Source: JBKPCD01 sp046727175
GTDB lineage: Bacteria > Acidobacteriota > Vicinamibacteria > Vicinamibacterales > 2-12-FULL-66-21
Direction: 5' to 3'
Length of the DNA: 64,000 bases
Assembly: GCA_046727175.1 (NCBI GenBank)
Contig: JBKPCD010000120.1
Coordinates: forward strand, 9,799 to 73,798
In this document: piece after piece, positions 39,367 to 47,787 of the stretch
Layout: the number at the start of each line of letters is the position of its first letter
Numbering within the stretch: the stretch's first letter is position 1
Position numbers and translations under genes: made by a program
The notes under the pieces: generated by a model
What the model was told of the DNA's origin: nothing
Seen by the model: only the letters and a program-made list of their open reading frames with translations
Databases searched by the model: none

Positions 39367-40125
39367 ATGCAGTTGCCTCTTCCCTTCCTGCGGGTTACCG
39401 ACGAAACCGGCACAACTGGAGCGCGACCGCCGCTGGTTCGACCGGAATCGCCCGTCGACCCTGCGGGTGAGGCGCTCATCGAGTTCGTCAGAGTGTCGCG
39501 CGCGCGCCGTTACATCCTGAGGGTCCGGCCAGACGGGACGTTGCGAGTCACGGTACCGCGCGGCGGCTCACGTCGAGAGGCGCAGCAGTTCGTCGAGAAG
39601 CAGCGTCGCTGGATCGAGCGGGAGCGGCAGCGGGTCCGCAGCGAGCAGGCACCGCGCATGTGGCGGGACGGCAGCGAAATCCTCGTGCGCGGCGTGCCTG
39701 TTCGCATTGCGGTGACGCCGGTCGCCGATGGATTTCTCGTTACGTACGGCGACCGCCGAGTCCGGATCGAGTCGGCGGACGACGTGAGGGCGGCCATCGA
39801 ATGGGACCTCCGCGAGCTTGCCCGCCTCGAGCTGATGCCGCGGCTGCGCGAGCTGGCGGCCGCACACGGACTCGCGCCGGGCGCGGTCAGCATCCGAAAC
39901 CAGCGATCGCGTTGGGGCTCCTGCGCGAGGAACGGCCGGATTGCGTTGAATTTTCGTCTGGTGCAGATGCCGCCGGAGATTCGCGACTACGTGCTGCTGC
40001 ACGAGCTGATGCACCTCCGGCAGCAGAATCACTCCCGCCGTTTCTGGCGCCTCGTCGCTGCGGCATGTCCAGATTACCAGGACGCCGAGCGGTGGCTGCG
40101 GGCCGAAGGCCGTGCGCTCTTCTAG
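39367..40125 (+). CDS. YgjP-like (DUF45) zinc metalloprotease
   Basis: A 252-residue cytoplasmic protein. The conserved block SIRNQRSRWGSCARNGRIAL precedes the zinc motif YVLLHELMHLRQQNHSRRFW (HExxH plus the downstream His), the signature of the YgjP/WLM-like clan. The N-terminal part is a beta-rich domain with RYILRVRPDGTLRVTVPRGG. Peptidase activity is inferred from the intact HELMH; substrate is unknown. The ATG at 39367 directly abuts the heptad repeat, so an internal start is conceivable, but no better candidate is seen before the conserved region. Confidence 0.88.
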   Translation: MQLPLPFLRVTDETGTTGARPPLVRPESPVDPAGEALIEFVRVSRARRYILRVRPDGTLRVTVPRGGSRREAQQFVEKQRRWIERERQRVRSEQAPRMWRDGSEILVRGVPVRIAVTPVADGFLVTYGDRRVRIESADDVRAAIEWDLRELARLELMPRLRELAAAHGLAPGAVSIRNQRSRWGSCARNGRIALNFRLVQMPPEIRDYVLLHELMHLRQQNHSRRFWRLVAAACPDYQDAERWLRAEGRALF

Positions 40126-40272
40126 TAGGATGCTGGACACCACATCCTGAATGGCCCAGGAGCCTCTCATGAAGTCCACCAGACCGCGAAGAGAATTCAA
40201 TCAATAATATCTTCGTGGTCGTTATGTCCTTCGTGAGCGTCACGGTTCGGGCCGCCGCCGTGACATCGGTCG
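40126..40272. other. Intergenic gap, no feature recognised
   Basis: This gap of 147 bp has a locally AT-rich stretch (ttcaatcaataatatcttcg, 40196-40215) that could house the promoter of the acetyltransferase gene. No repeat of the types found elsewhere is visible. Confidence 0.3.
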
Positions 40273-40830
40273 ATGGTCAAGTTTCACTGGGCTATTGCAG
40301 TGGTGAAGCTGACCGGTGAGCGCTGCACCGTCCGGCCATGGCGAGCGGAAGACGTCGAAGCGCTCGTCAGCCATGCCAACAACATCAACGTCGCGAAACA
40401 GCTCCGCGATCGCTTTCCGTATCCTTACACCAGAACGAACGCGATTGCGTTCCTGAAACATTCCGTCGCGGTGGACCCTCCGACGAACTTCGCGATCGAC
40501 GTTGCCGAGGAGGCCGTCGGTGGCATCGGGTTCGTTGCCGGCAGCGACGTCGAGCGATATTCGGCGGAAGTGGGCTACTGGCTCGGCGAGCTGCACTGGG
40601 GCCGCGGGATCGCCACCGAAGCGCTGCAGCTCGTCACGACGCATGCCTTCGATCGCGTCAATATGCTGCGGCTGTTCGCGCTGCCGTTCGCGGACAACAC
40701 GGGGTCCGCTCGCGTCCTCGAGAAGGCCGGGTACGTCCTTGAAGGGATCCTGAAGGCGAGTTGCGTGAAATACGGGCAGCCGCGAGATCAGGCACTCTAC
40801 GCGCGCATCAATCCAAAGTGGAAGATTTAA
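40273..40830 (+). CDS. GNAT N-acetyltransferase, RimJ/RimL type
   Basis: A 185-residue acetyl-CoA-dependent transferase. The RimL-like opening LTGERCTVRPWRAEDVEALV is followed by the beta4-alpha3 acetyl-CoA loop YWLGELHWGRGIATEAL and the closing motif NTGSARVLEKAGYVLEGIL. These are the standard features of the ribosomal-protein or small-amine acetyltransferase group. The substrate is not assignable. The ATG at 40273 gives a short extra N-terminus (MVKFHWAIAVV); an internal start closer to KLTGERC would also fit the fold. Confidence 0.85.
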   Translation: MVKFHWAIAVVKLTGERCTVRPWRAEDVEALVSHANNINVAKQLRDRFPYPYTRTNAIAFLKHSVAVDPPTNFAIDVAEEAVGGIGFVAGSDVERYSAEVGYWLGELHWGRGIATEALQLVTTHAFDRVNMLRLFALPFADNTGSARVLEKAGYVLEGILKASCVKYGQPRDQALYARINPKWKI

Positions 40831-40945
40831 AAGGGACAAGGGACAAGCCTTCTTTGCCCGTCTCCTTGTCCCTTGTCCGTTTTCCCTTTTCCCTTTTCCC
40901 TTATCCCTTGTCCCCTTTTCCCTTGTCCCTTTTCCCTTTCGCGAG
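40831..40945. repeat. Heptad-unit inverted arms, CCCTTGT/CCCTTTT class
   Basis: A short left arm (agggaca-agggaca-ag) is followed by a long right arm of about eleven 7-nt units (cccttgt, ccctttt, cccttat) at 40860-40941. The right arm has almost no C-to-G mixing, giving a strongly strand-asymmetric pyrimidine tract before the next ADOP. Confidence 0.8.
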
Positions 40946-40990
40946 TTGGCATAGCTCTCGCTCCAACCAGCGGTTTCGATCCGAGGAGTC

Positions 40991-43405
40991 ATGGACACGT
41001 TCCAGCAGGACGTTCGATACGCGTTTCGTCGCCTGATCAGGACGCCTGGGTTCACAACCGTTGCCGTGTTGACGCTCGCGTTGGGCATCGGTGCGAACAG
41101 CGCGATCTTCAGCGTCGTCAACGGCGTGTTGAAGCCGCTGCCGTACTTCGAGCCCGACCGGCTGGTCGGCGTCTTTCACGTGAGCCACGGCCACCGTAGC
41201 ACGTTGTCCGGCCCGAACTTCACGGACATGCGGAAGATGAGCCGGACGCTTGCTGCCGCGGCGATCGCCGGCGATCGTACGGTCCTCACCGGCCGCGGCG
41301 AGCCGGTTCGACTGCCTTCGGCTGAAGTGTCGGCGAGCTTCTTCGACGTCCTTGGTGTTCCCGCGGCGCTGGGTCGCACGTTTCGACCCGAGGAGAACGA
41401 TCCGGCAAGGGTCAACGTGGTTGTTCTCTCTGATGCGCTGTGGCGAGATCGGTTCGGTGCGGACCGACAGATCGTCGGGAAGTCGATCACGCTGGACGGC
41501 GTCAGCAAAGAGGTCATCGGCGTGATGCCGCGTGGATTGGCATATCCGGCGGACCGCGTGTTGTGGACGCCGATCCGTTATTCGAAGGGCTTTCTCTCCG
41601 ACGTGCGCGGCGCGTGGTACCTCGAGGTCATCGGCCGCACCCGGCCGGGAGTGACCCTCGATCAGGTGACCGCAGAAGTCGAAACGATCGGGAAACAGTT
41701 GGCGGCTCAGTACCCCGACGCGAACGAAGGAGTTGGGTTGACCGCAGTTCCGCTTCAGGAATCGATGGTGAAAGACATCAGGACGTCGGTTCTGGTGTTG
41801 CTCGGCGCCGTTGGCTTTGTGTTGGTCATCGCGTGTGCGAACGTTGCGAACCTCCTCCTCGCGCGCGCTGCGGCGCGCGGCGGCGAAATGGCGGTTCGTG
41901 CAGCGCTTGGCGCCGGCCGCAGCCGTCTGCTTCGTCAGCTGCTGACCGAGAGCGTGATCCTCAGCCTGATTGGATGCGGTGTCGGCCTGCTGCTGGCAAT
42001 ATGGGGCGTCGAGCTGCTGATCGATCTGCAACCGCAAGGGATCCCCAGGCTGGAAGACGTGCGGGTCGATCGAACGGTGATTCTGTTCAGCGTTGCAGTC
42101 GCTACTGCGACCGGCCTGCTGTTCGGGATCCTGCCGGCGCTTCAATCGACACGCGATGGCCTGGCCGGTTCGCTGAAGGAAAGCGGGCGCACCCTGCTGG
42201 CGTCCCGGAGCAGCGCGCGAATGCGTGGGTCTCTCGTCCTCATCGAGCTCGCGCTGGCGGTCGTGCTGTTGACGGGCGCGGGCCTTCTCATCCGGAGTTT
42301 CATCAAGCTCGTGTCCGTCGATCCGGGCTTCACCGCAGCCCGGGCGCTGACCTTCGATCTCTCGCTCCCGGACTCGCGATACGAGCAGGAGACGCGGCAG
42401 GCCGCGTTCTTCGAACAGCTCATGCCGCGGCTGCACTTGCTTCCCGGCGTCACATCGGCTGGCGCGGTCATGATCCTGCCGTTGACCGGCAACGACTTCA
42501 ATCTTTCGTTCTCGATTGCAGGGCGGCCGCCGGTACCGCCGGCGCAACAGCCGACAATGCAGGTGCGGGTCGCCACGACGGACTACTTCAGGACAATAGG
42601 CATTCGACTCGAGCGCGGGCGGCTGTTCACCGATCTCGATCGGGAGGGCACGACGCCGGTCGTCCTGCTGACTGCAAGCGCCACGCGCCGTTTCTTCCCT
42701 GGCGAAGAGCCGCTCGGCAAGAAGATCACGCTTGGCTGGGGTCACGGGCCCGGTACGCCGCGCGCCGGCGGCGAAGTCGTCGGCATCGTCGGCGACGTGA
42801 AGGACGCTGGCTTGAACGAACCGGATCCGCCGGAGATCTATCTGCCGTACCGGCAGTGGCCGGTTCAGAGGATGAGCCTCGTGCTGAGAACCGCGACTCC
42901 GCCCGCGAACATCGTCTCCGCAGCGCGACGCGAAGTCTATGCGGTCGATCCGGACATACCCGTATCGAACGTTCGCACGCTCGAAGAGGTCGTCGCGCGC
43001 TCGGTTTCGCAACCGAAGTTCTACATGACGATGCTGACGGTGTTCGCCAGTGTGGCATTGATGCTCGCGGCGGTCGGTATCTTCGGCGTGCTGTCGTACG
43101 CGGTTACGCAGCGCACGCGCGAGATCGGGATCCGCGTGGCACTTGGCGCTGGCGAGGCAACAGTCGTCGGCCTGGTGGTGCGGGAAGCGCTGGGGTTCGC
43201 GCTTGGCGGTGTCGGGCTCGGCCTCGTCGTGGCGTACTTCGTGGCGCAGACGCTCGACACGCTGCTGTACATGACCGAGCCGACGGATCCCGCGACGTTC
43301 TCGCTCGTTGCCGGACTCCTTGTCGTCATCTCTCTCGTCGCGAGCTACGTCCCGTCGCGTCGCGCGGCGCGCGTCGATCCGGTCGTCGCGTTGCGAGCGG
43401 AATAG
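40991..43405 (+). CDS. ADOP-type permease (MacB/FtsX-like)
   Basis: The 804-residue permease starts MDTFQQDVRYAFRRLIRTPG, TM1 at about 22-46 (VLTLALGIGANSAIFSVVNG). First FtsX unit: LLGAVGFVLVIACANVANLL and GGEMAVRAALGAGRSRLLRQ. Second: LAAVGIFGVLSYAVTQRTRE and LGAGEATVVGLVVREALGFA. End: SRRAARVDPVVALRAE. The ATG has CGAGGAGTC immediately upstream. It is co-directional with the GNAT gene before it and separated from it by the heptad repeat. No ATPase is near. Confidence 0.92.
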   Translation: MDTFQQDVRYAFRRLIRTPGFTTVAVLTLALGIGANSAIFSVVNGVLKPLPYFEPDRLVGVFHVSHGHRSTLSGPNFTDMRKMSRTLAAAAIAGDRTVLTGRGEPVRLPSAEVSASFFDVLGVPAALGRTFRPEENDPARVNVVVLSDALWRDRFGADRQIVGKSITLDGVSKEVIGVMPRGLAYPADRVLWTPIRYSKGFLSDVRGAWYLEVIGRTRPGVTLDQVTAEVETIGKQLAAQYPDANEGVGLTAVPLQESMVKDIRTSVLVLLGAVGFVLVIACANVANLLLARAAARGGEMAVRAALGAGRSRLLRQLLTESVILSLIGCGVGLLLAIWGVELLIDLQPQGIPRLEDVRVDRTVILFSVAVATATGLLFGILPALQSTRDGLAGSLKESGRTLLASRSSARMRGSLVLIELALAVVLLTGAGLLIRSFIKLVSVDPGFTAARALTFDLSLPDSRYEQETRQAAFFEQLMPRLHLLPGVTSAGAVMILPLTGNDFNLSFSIAGRPPVPPAQQPTMQVRVATTDYFRTIGIRLERGRLFTDLDREGTTPVVLLTASATRRFFPGEEPLGKKITLGWGHGPGTPRAGGEVVGIVGDVKDAGLNEPDPPEIYLPYRQWPVQRMSLVLRTATPPANIVSAARREVYAVDPDIPVSNVRTLEEVVARSVSQPKFYMTMLTVFASVALMLAAVGIFGVLSYAVTQRTREIGIRVALGAGEATVVGLVVREALGFALGGVGLGLVVAYFVAQTLDTLLYMTEPTDPATFSLVAGLLVVISLVASYVPSRRAARVDPVVALRAE

Positions 43406-43408
43406 ACA

Positions 43409-43465
43409 CGGGACTGGGTATCGGCTCCCGGGTATCGGCTCCCGGGTACCGGCTTCCGGCCCCCG
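43409..43465 (+). repeat. Heptad-unit run, GGGTATC-GGCTCCC
   Basis: The alternating 7-nt units gggtatc-ggctccc-gggtatc-ggctccc-gggtacc-ggcttcc-ggccccc form a single arm directly after the ADOP stop. No inverted partner was seen, though units are partly self-complementary. Confidence 0.7.
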
Positions 43466-43486
43466 AGAACGGTATAGTAGGAGGCC

Positions 43487-44083
43487 GTGGAATACCTCAT
43501 CAAGCAGTACGGACTTCAGCAAGGGGCGTTGGAAATCCAGTACATCGAGGAATTCTTCCTCGATTTTCCGCGGAAGAAGTTGGCGGCCGAAGTGGTGCGC
43601 CGCCTGTCCGACCGCGATCATCAAATTCTCATGGCAGAGGCGACGCTGCCGGAGGATCCGTCGACGATCGTTCCGGTCTCGTTCAAAGTGGCGCACGAGC
43701 TTCGATCAATCGAGAACGATCCGAAGCTCGCCGACCTGGTCGCGCAGCTCGAGGACTGCGTGGACTTCGACGGACGTCGCGTCCTCTATCAATGGATTGG
43801 CGGCACGCGCAAGGACTGGCGCGGCCAGGGGCATTTTCGCGCGCTGACCGAAGAGCAGGAGGTGTGGGCGCTCGAAAACGGGTTCGACGAGATCATTTGC
43901 AAGACGAAGAACCAGTTCTACGAGATGCGCAGTACGCTCGCCCAGCTGCACTTCGACGTGATTCGATTCGTACACCATCCTGCCGAAACCGGCGAGTCGA
44001 AGATCTTTCTGAGCAAGCGGCTCGGCCAGCACGTGCTCGACAAGCACCGCGGCGGGCGATCGGTGATCCGCAGCCCCGAGTGA
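43487..44083 (+). CDS. GNAT-like N-acetyltransferase
   Basis: The 198-residue product shows the acetyl-CoA-binding turn as RKDWRGQGHFRALTEEQEVW, followed by NGFDEIICKTKNQFYEMRST, a typical beta5-alpha4 of the GNAT fold. The N-terminal 60 residues (YIEEFFLDFPRKKLAAEVVR) are family-specific. The substrate is unknown. The start must be GTG 43487 or later because a stop lies three codons upstream; GGAGG ends only 2 nt before it, closer than usual. Its stop overlaps the GTG start of the next gene (GTGA), so translation of the two is coupled. Confidence 0.78.
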   Translation: MEYLIKQYGLQQGALEIQYIEEFFLDFPRKKLAAEVVRRLSDRDHQILMAEATLPEDPSTIVPVSFKVAHELRSIENDPKLADLVAQLEDCVDFDGRRVLYQWIGGTRKDWRGQGHFRALTEEQEVWALENGFDEIICKTKNQFYEMRSTLAQLHFDVIRFVHHPAETGESKIFLSKRLGQHVLDKHRGGRSVIRSPE

Positions 44084-44874
44084 TTCGGGTCATCGATCGC
44101 GTCGACGATCCGCGCATTGCCGCGTACGCGCACGTCGGGGATCCCGCCTGGCTTCGCGAACGTGGATTGTTCGTCGCCGAGGGCCGCCTCGTCGTCGATC
44201 GGTTGATCGAGGGCGCGCGTTTCGATATCGTCTCTCTGCTGTTGACGCCCGCCGCCTTCGACGCGTTGCGCGATCGACTCACAGCGGTGTCGACCGACGT
44301 CTTCGTTGCCGCGCAAGCCATCCTGAACGGAATCACGGGGTTCAATTTCCACCGCGGTTGTCTCGCGCTCGCACGGCGAGGTCCCGAATCGTCCTGGACG
44401 CTGGCTGACACGAAACTCGCCGTGGCGCTGGAAGGTGTCGGAAATCCGGATAACGTTGGCGGTGTTTTCCGCAGCGCGGCGGCCCTTGGTGCGGATGCGA
44501 TTCTGCTCGATCCCTCCAGCGGAGATCCGTTTTACCGAAAGGCCATTCGAACATCGATGGGCGCCGTGCTGCAGGTGCCCTTCGCACGGCTGGCTCGATG
44601 GCCAGAGGACGTCATCGAGCTGCGAGGGGCTGGACTCACGCTGGTCGGCCTTGCACCGAGGGGCTCGATCACCATCGATGAGTTTGCCGCGCACCAGTCT
44701 GAGAGCGGAAGATTCATTGTGCTGGCGGGTTCAGAGGGCCATGGCCTGAGCAATGCTGCGCTGAATGCCTGCGACGCGCTGGTGCGAATCCCCATTGCTG
44801 AAGAGTACGATTCGCTGAACGTAGTCGTCGCCGTGTCGATCGCGCTTCATCGGCTGAGTAGACACAGATTCTGA
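44080..44874 (+). CDS. SpoU/TrmH-family RNA 2'-O-methyltransferase
   Basis: A 264-residue SPOUT enzyme. An N-terminal substrate-binding segment (AYAHVGDPAWLRERGLFVAE) is followed by the knotted catalytic domain with motif 1 EGVGNPDNVGGVFRSAAALG, motif 2 VLAGSEGHGLSNAALNACDA and motif 3 IPIAEEYDSLNVVVAVSIAL. These are the SAM-binding and catalytic residues of SpoU methyltransferases, which modify ribose in rRNA or tRNA. The GTG start at 44080 overlaps the stop of the GNAT gene by 4 bp; the open frame continues far upstream only as noise. It is followed 1 bp later by alkB. Confidence 0.9.
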   Translation: MIRVIDRVDDPRIAAYAHVGDPAWLRERGLFVAEGRLVVDRLIEGARFDIVSLLLTPAAFDALRDRLTAVSTDVFVAAQAILNGITGFNFHRGCLALARRGPESSWTLADTKLAVALEGVGNPDNVGGVFRSAAALGADAILLDPSSGDPFYRKAIRTSMGAVLQVPFARLARWPEDVIELRGAGLTLVGLAPRGSITIDEFAAHQSESGRFIVLAGSEGHGLSNAALNACDALVRIPIAEEYDSLNVVVAVSIALHRLSRHRF

Positions 44875-44875
44875 A

Positions 44876-45490
44876 ATGCAACTGGAGCCGGGACTTTTTC
44901 TCTTCCAACGGTTGCTTTCCTCGGACCGGCAACGGTTGCTTTGGGAACAATGCCGCGCGCTCGCGGACGGTCCTGTCCCGATGTACACGCCGACGGTCCG
45001 TGGCGGACGGAAGATGAGCGTCGGAATGCTGTGTCTCGGGCGTCACTGGAATGGACTGACGTACTCGTACGAAGCGACGCGTCGCGACTTCGACGATTTG
45101 CCCGCCCCGCCAATCCCGCCGGAGTTCGAGCAGCTTGCGGTCGATGTTGCGGTCCGGGCCGGGTTCGCGATGCAGCCCGACATCTGCATCATGAACTTCT
45201 ACACGGGTGAGAGTAAGCTCGGCGTCCATCAGGACAAAGACGAGCGGCCCGAGACGATCGCGCGGGGCGTCCCAATTGTGTCGCTGTCGTTCGGTGATGC
45301 CGCCCGGTTCGTCATCGGCGGCCTGGACCGCAAGGCGCCGATGCAGCCGCTAATCCTACGGTCTGGCGATGCGCTCGTGATGGGCGGTCCATCACGACTG
45401 CGGTTTCATGGTGTGACCCGCATGCTGGCCGGTACCGCCCCGGCAGGAACCGGTCCGGGACGGTTCAATCTAACGTTCAGGCAGTGGTGA
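44876..45490 (+). CDS. alkB: AlkB-type 2-oxoglutarate/Fe(II) dioxygenase
   Basis: A 204-residue homologue of E. coli AlkB, which removes methyl lesions (1-meA, 3-meC) from DNA and RNA by oxidation. The iron ligands are in KLGVHQDKDE (HxD) and RLRFHGVTRM (distal His), and the 2-oxoglutarate Arg pair is in GPGRFNLTFRQW. The nucleotide-recognition lid has GGRKMSVGMLCLGRHWNGLT. The gene starts one base after the stop of the SpoU methyltransferase gene, so the two are co-translated. The pairing of an RNA methyltransferase with a demethylase is notable. No Ada operator was recognised. Confidence 0.93.
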   Translation: MQLEPGLFLFQRLLSSDRQRLLWEQCRALADGPVPMYTPTVRGGRKMSVGMLCLGRHWNGLTYSYEATRRDFDDLPAPPIPPEFEQLAVDVAVRAGFAMQPDICIMNFYTGESKLGVHQDKDERPETIARGVPIVSLSFGDAARFVIGGLDRKAPMQPLILRSGDALVMGGPSRLRFHGVTRMLAGTAPAGTGPGRFNLTFRQW

Positions 45491-45491
45491 G

Positions 45492-45640
45492 TGGACTCCG
45501 GGTTCGGGATTCGGGGTTGCGTAGCTGTTCAGAAAGTGCCGGTAGCTCGGTGGCTCGGTAACTCGCTTGCGTGCCGGGTTGGGGCTCGGCGTTCGGGAGT
45601 CGCTCGCGATCGCTCTAACTTCTGGCTTCTGGATTCTGCG
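45492..45640. repeat. Mixed 7- and 8-nt repeat block (translated as tail of the M28 gene)
   Basis: It contains gggttcg-ggattcg-gggttgc, then ggtagctcggtggctcggta (8-nt units), then gggttgg-ggctcgg-cgttcgg, then taacttc-tggcttc-tggattc. The gap between alkB and the M28 stop is only 38 bp; most of the block lies inside the M28 reading frame. Confidence 0.7.
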
Positions 45641-47787
45641 TTTATCAGCGCCAGCGCCTTCTCGACGTCCGCGCGCAGTCGATCGATTGCGGCGGCGACG
45701 ATCGCGACGAACCGGCGTGCTTCGTCCCACTGTTTCTGCTCGATAGCTTCGCGAATGCCAGGCAGCGTTTTGACGCCATAGCCCGTGTAGAAGCCCGGCG
45801 CATACGCGAGGTGCTTGAACCACTCCCGCCGTGGAAGGCCGGCGTCGTAACGAAACGCCCGCTCGCTCGAATAGAGGACTCGATTCAGCTCGCCGATTTC
45901 CCTCAGATCCTTGAGGGTTCCGCCAGTCTGCACGCGCTGTATTGCCGCATCATATTTCTGTGCCGCGTCGTCGAGCTTTGCGATCGACGTCCGGAGCGGC
46001 CCGAAATCAATCTTCTGACCCTTTTCTGGCGCAAGCTTGTCGAGCTCATCGACGTATCCGTGCAATGTCGATGCGGTGCTTCGAAATTCGAACGGCAGCA
46101 CGTCCGCGTTCGCAAGGCGCAGAAGCATGGTGCCGATGACTTTCGACAAGGCGACCGAGTGTTTGAAGTCGCCGTCCGAGAAGTGGCTGTACCAATAGAA
46201 CGAATCGTAGATGGAGTGATACACGCCGTTGCTGCTCCCGTCGCCGCCGAACGACAGGTTCAGTGATGCGATGTTGAGATGATCGAGGAACGCGGTGTAA
46301 TCGGATCCCGACCCGAGCGCAGCGAGCGGAAGATCGCCGCGTTCGAGCTTTGCGCGCGCTTCCTTCGATGACGCCTGCTCGAGCTCGTGCGCGCGTTTCG
46401 CTTCGAGCACGTTCCTGTCGCGCCCGCGCGGATCGGGCACGTCGCGTGCGACATCGTTCACGAACGCCTGCAGCGAGTGCGACCCCTCCATCGTGAGCCA
46501 GCCCTTTCCGGTGCTGTCGCTGTTGATGTAAGCCACGGCGTTGCGCGCCAGTTCGTCCTGGTGCTTTTCGACCCACTCGGTCGATCCGAGGAGTCCCCAC
46601 TCCTCACCGTCCCACGATGCGAGGATGATCGTGCGTTTCGGCTTCCAGCCGGTCCTCACCAGCTCTGCGAGGCCGCGGGCGGTTTCCATCAAGACGACGT
46701 TGCCGCTCGTCGGGTCGGACGCGCCGTTGACCCACGCGTCGTGGTGGTTGCCGTAGAGGATCCACGCGTCTGGGGATTCGGTTCCGTCGATCCGCGCGAT
46801 GACGTTGTAAAGCGGACGGATTTGCCAGTCGAACGAAAGCTTCATTCGTACTCTCGCGGGCCCTGGCCCGACGTGATACGTGATCGGCAGCGCGCCGCGC
46901 CAGCTCTCCGGCGGCACCGGCCCGGTCAGGTTCCGAAGCAACGGAAGCGCGTCCCCGTACGAAATCGGCAGCACCGGAATCCTCAGCAGCGTTCTGGCCT
47001 CGGCGCGTTCGAGCTTGCGCGCGCCGCGTTCCGATGCCCATCCCGGCGTGAGCGGATCACCGGGATAAATCGGCATGTCCATTACGCTGCCGCGCTGCAC
47101 ACCCTGTTCGGGTCTGTACGCGCCCTTCGGATACACGTCTCCCTGGTAAAACCCGTCGTCACGGGGATCCGAGTAGATGATGCAGCCGACCGCGCCATGT
47201 TCCCATGCGACCTTGGGCTTGATACCGCGCCAGCTGCGGCCATAGCGCGCGATGACAACCTTCCCCTCCACGTCGACGCCGAGCTTTGCCAACTGCTCGT
47301 AATCTTCGGGCACGCCGTAATTCACGTAGACGAGATCCGCAGCAACGTCGCCGTCGGCGGAGTAGGCATTGAAGGTCGGCAACTGTCCGGCGTCATCGGA
47401 GTCCTCGTCGACGGCCACGTTCGGTTCGTTCAGCTGCGCCGAATACCGCTCGGGGTCCACCAGTTCCACGATGCGATCGACCGGGTACGGCATCAGCGCT
47501 TCGTACTCCTCAATCGACGCGTTCAATCCCCAGGACCTGAACTGAGCGAGCACGTACTCGGCGACCTTGCGACTGGCCGCCGTGCCGGCGTGATGCGGCT
47601 CCTGGCTGATGACGCGCATGTACTCGCGCAGGTTGTCTGCCTTCGGCAGCGTCTGAAACCGTCGCTCCAGCTCGCGTTGCGGTGCTGCGCTGTCGCGAGA
47701 GAACCCGCGAAGCGGTTGAGGCTGTTGCGAATCAATCGCTGTTGTGAAGACGAGCGTGACGCAGAGGAGAGGGAAGACGCGTCGCAT
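45529..47787 (-). CDS. M28 peptidase, glutamate carboxypeptidase II-like (PA and dimerisation domains)
   Basis: A 752-residue secreted zinc peptidase with signal peptide (RRVFPLLCVTLVFTTAIDSQ). A PA domain (about 125-290) is inserted before the M28 catalytic core. The zinc ligands are seen in YGNHHDAWVNGASDPTSG (His, Asp), SWDGEEWGLLGS (catalytic Glu-Glu), YINSDS (Asp) and NGVYHSIYDSF (His). The C-terminal helical part (about 590-715) is the transferrin-receptor-like dimerisation domain. Overall similarity is to NAALADase/GCPII. The last 35 residues (ESRSQKLERSRATPERRAPT and onwards) are translated from the repeat block at 45529-45640 and are probably not native. Confidence 0.92.
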   Translation of the reverse strand: MRRVFPLLCVTLVFTTAIDSQQPQPLRGFSRDSAAPQRELERRFQTLPKADNLREYMRVISQEPHHAGTAASRKVAEYVLAQFRSWGLNASIEEYEALMPYPVDRIVELVDPERYSAQLNEPNVAVDEDSDDAGQLPTFNAYSADGDVAADLVYVNYGVPEDYEQLAKLGVDVEGKVVIARYGRSWRGIKPKVAWEHGAVGCIIYSDPRDDGFYQGDVYPKGAYRPEQGVQRGSVMDMPIYPGDPLTPGWASERGARKLERAEARTLLRIPVLPISYGDALPLLRNLTGPVPPESWRGALPITYHVGPGPARVRMKLSFDWQIRPLYNVIARIDGTESPDAWILYGNHHDAWVNGASDPTSGNVVLMETARGLAELVRTGWKPKRTIILASWDGEEWGLLGSTEWVEKHQDELARNAVAYINSDSTGKGWLTMEGSHSLQAFVNDVARDVPDPRGRDRNVLEAKRAHELEQASSKEARAKLERGDLPLAALGSGSDYTAFLDHLNIASLNLSFGGDGSSNGVYHSIYDSFYWYSHFSDGDFKHSVALSKVIGTMLLRLANADVLPFEFRSTASTLHGYVDELDKLAPEKGQKIDFGPLRTSIAKLDDAAQKYDAAIQRVQTGGTLKDLREIGELNRVLYSSERAFRYDAGLPRREWFKHLAYAPGFYTGYGVKTLPGIREAIEQKQWDEARRFVAIVAAAIDRLRADVEKALALINAESRSQKLERSRATPERRAPTRHASELPSHRATGTF

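Noticed and set aside
40901..43696. Long open frame (931 codons) on the minus strand across an ADOP
   Set aside because: Antisense of a clear MacB/FtsX permease; composition is Arg/His/Asp-rich and no motif is recognisable.
41440..44079. Upstream extension of the SpoU methyltransferase frame to 1144 codons
   Set aside because: The frame before GTG 44080 is a shifted reading of the ADOP and GNAT genes; the methyltransferase fold begins at 44080, with a coupled GTGA overlap.
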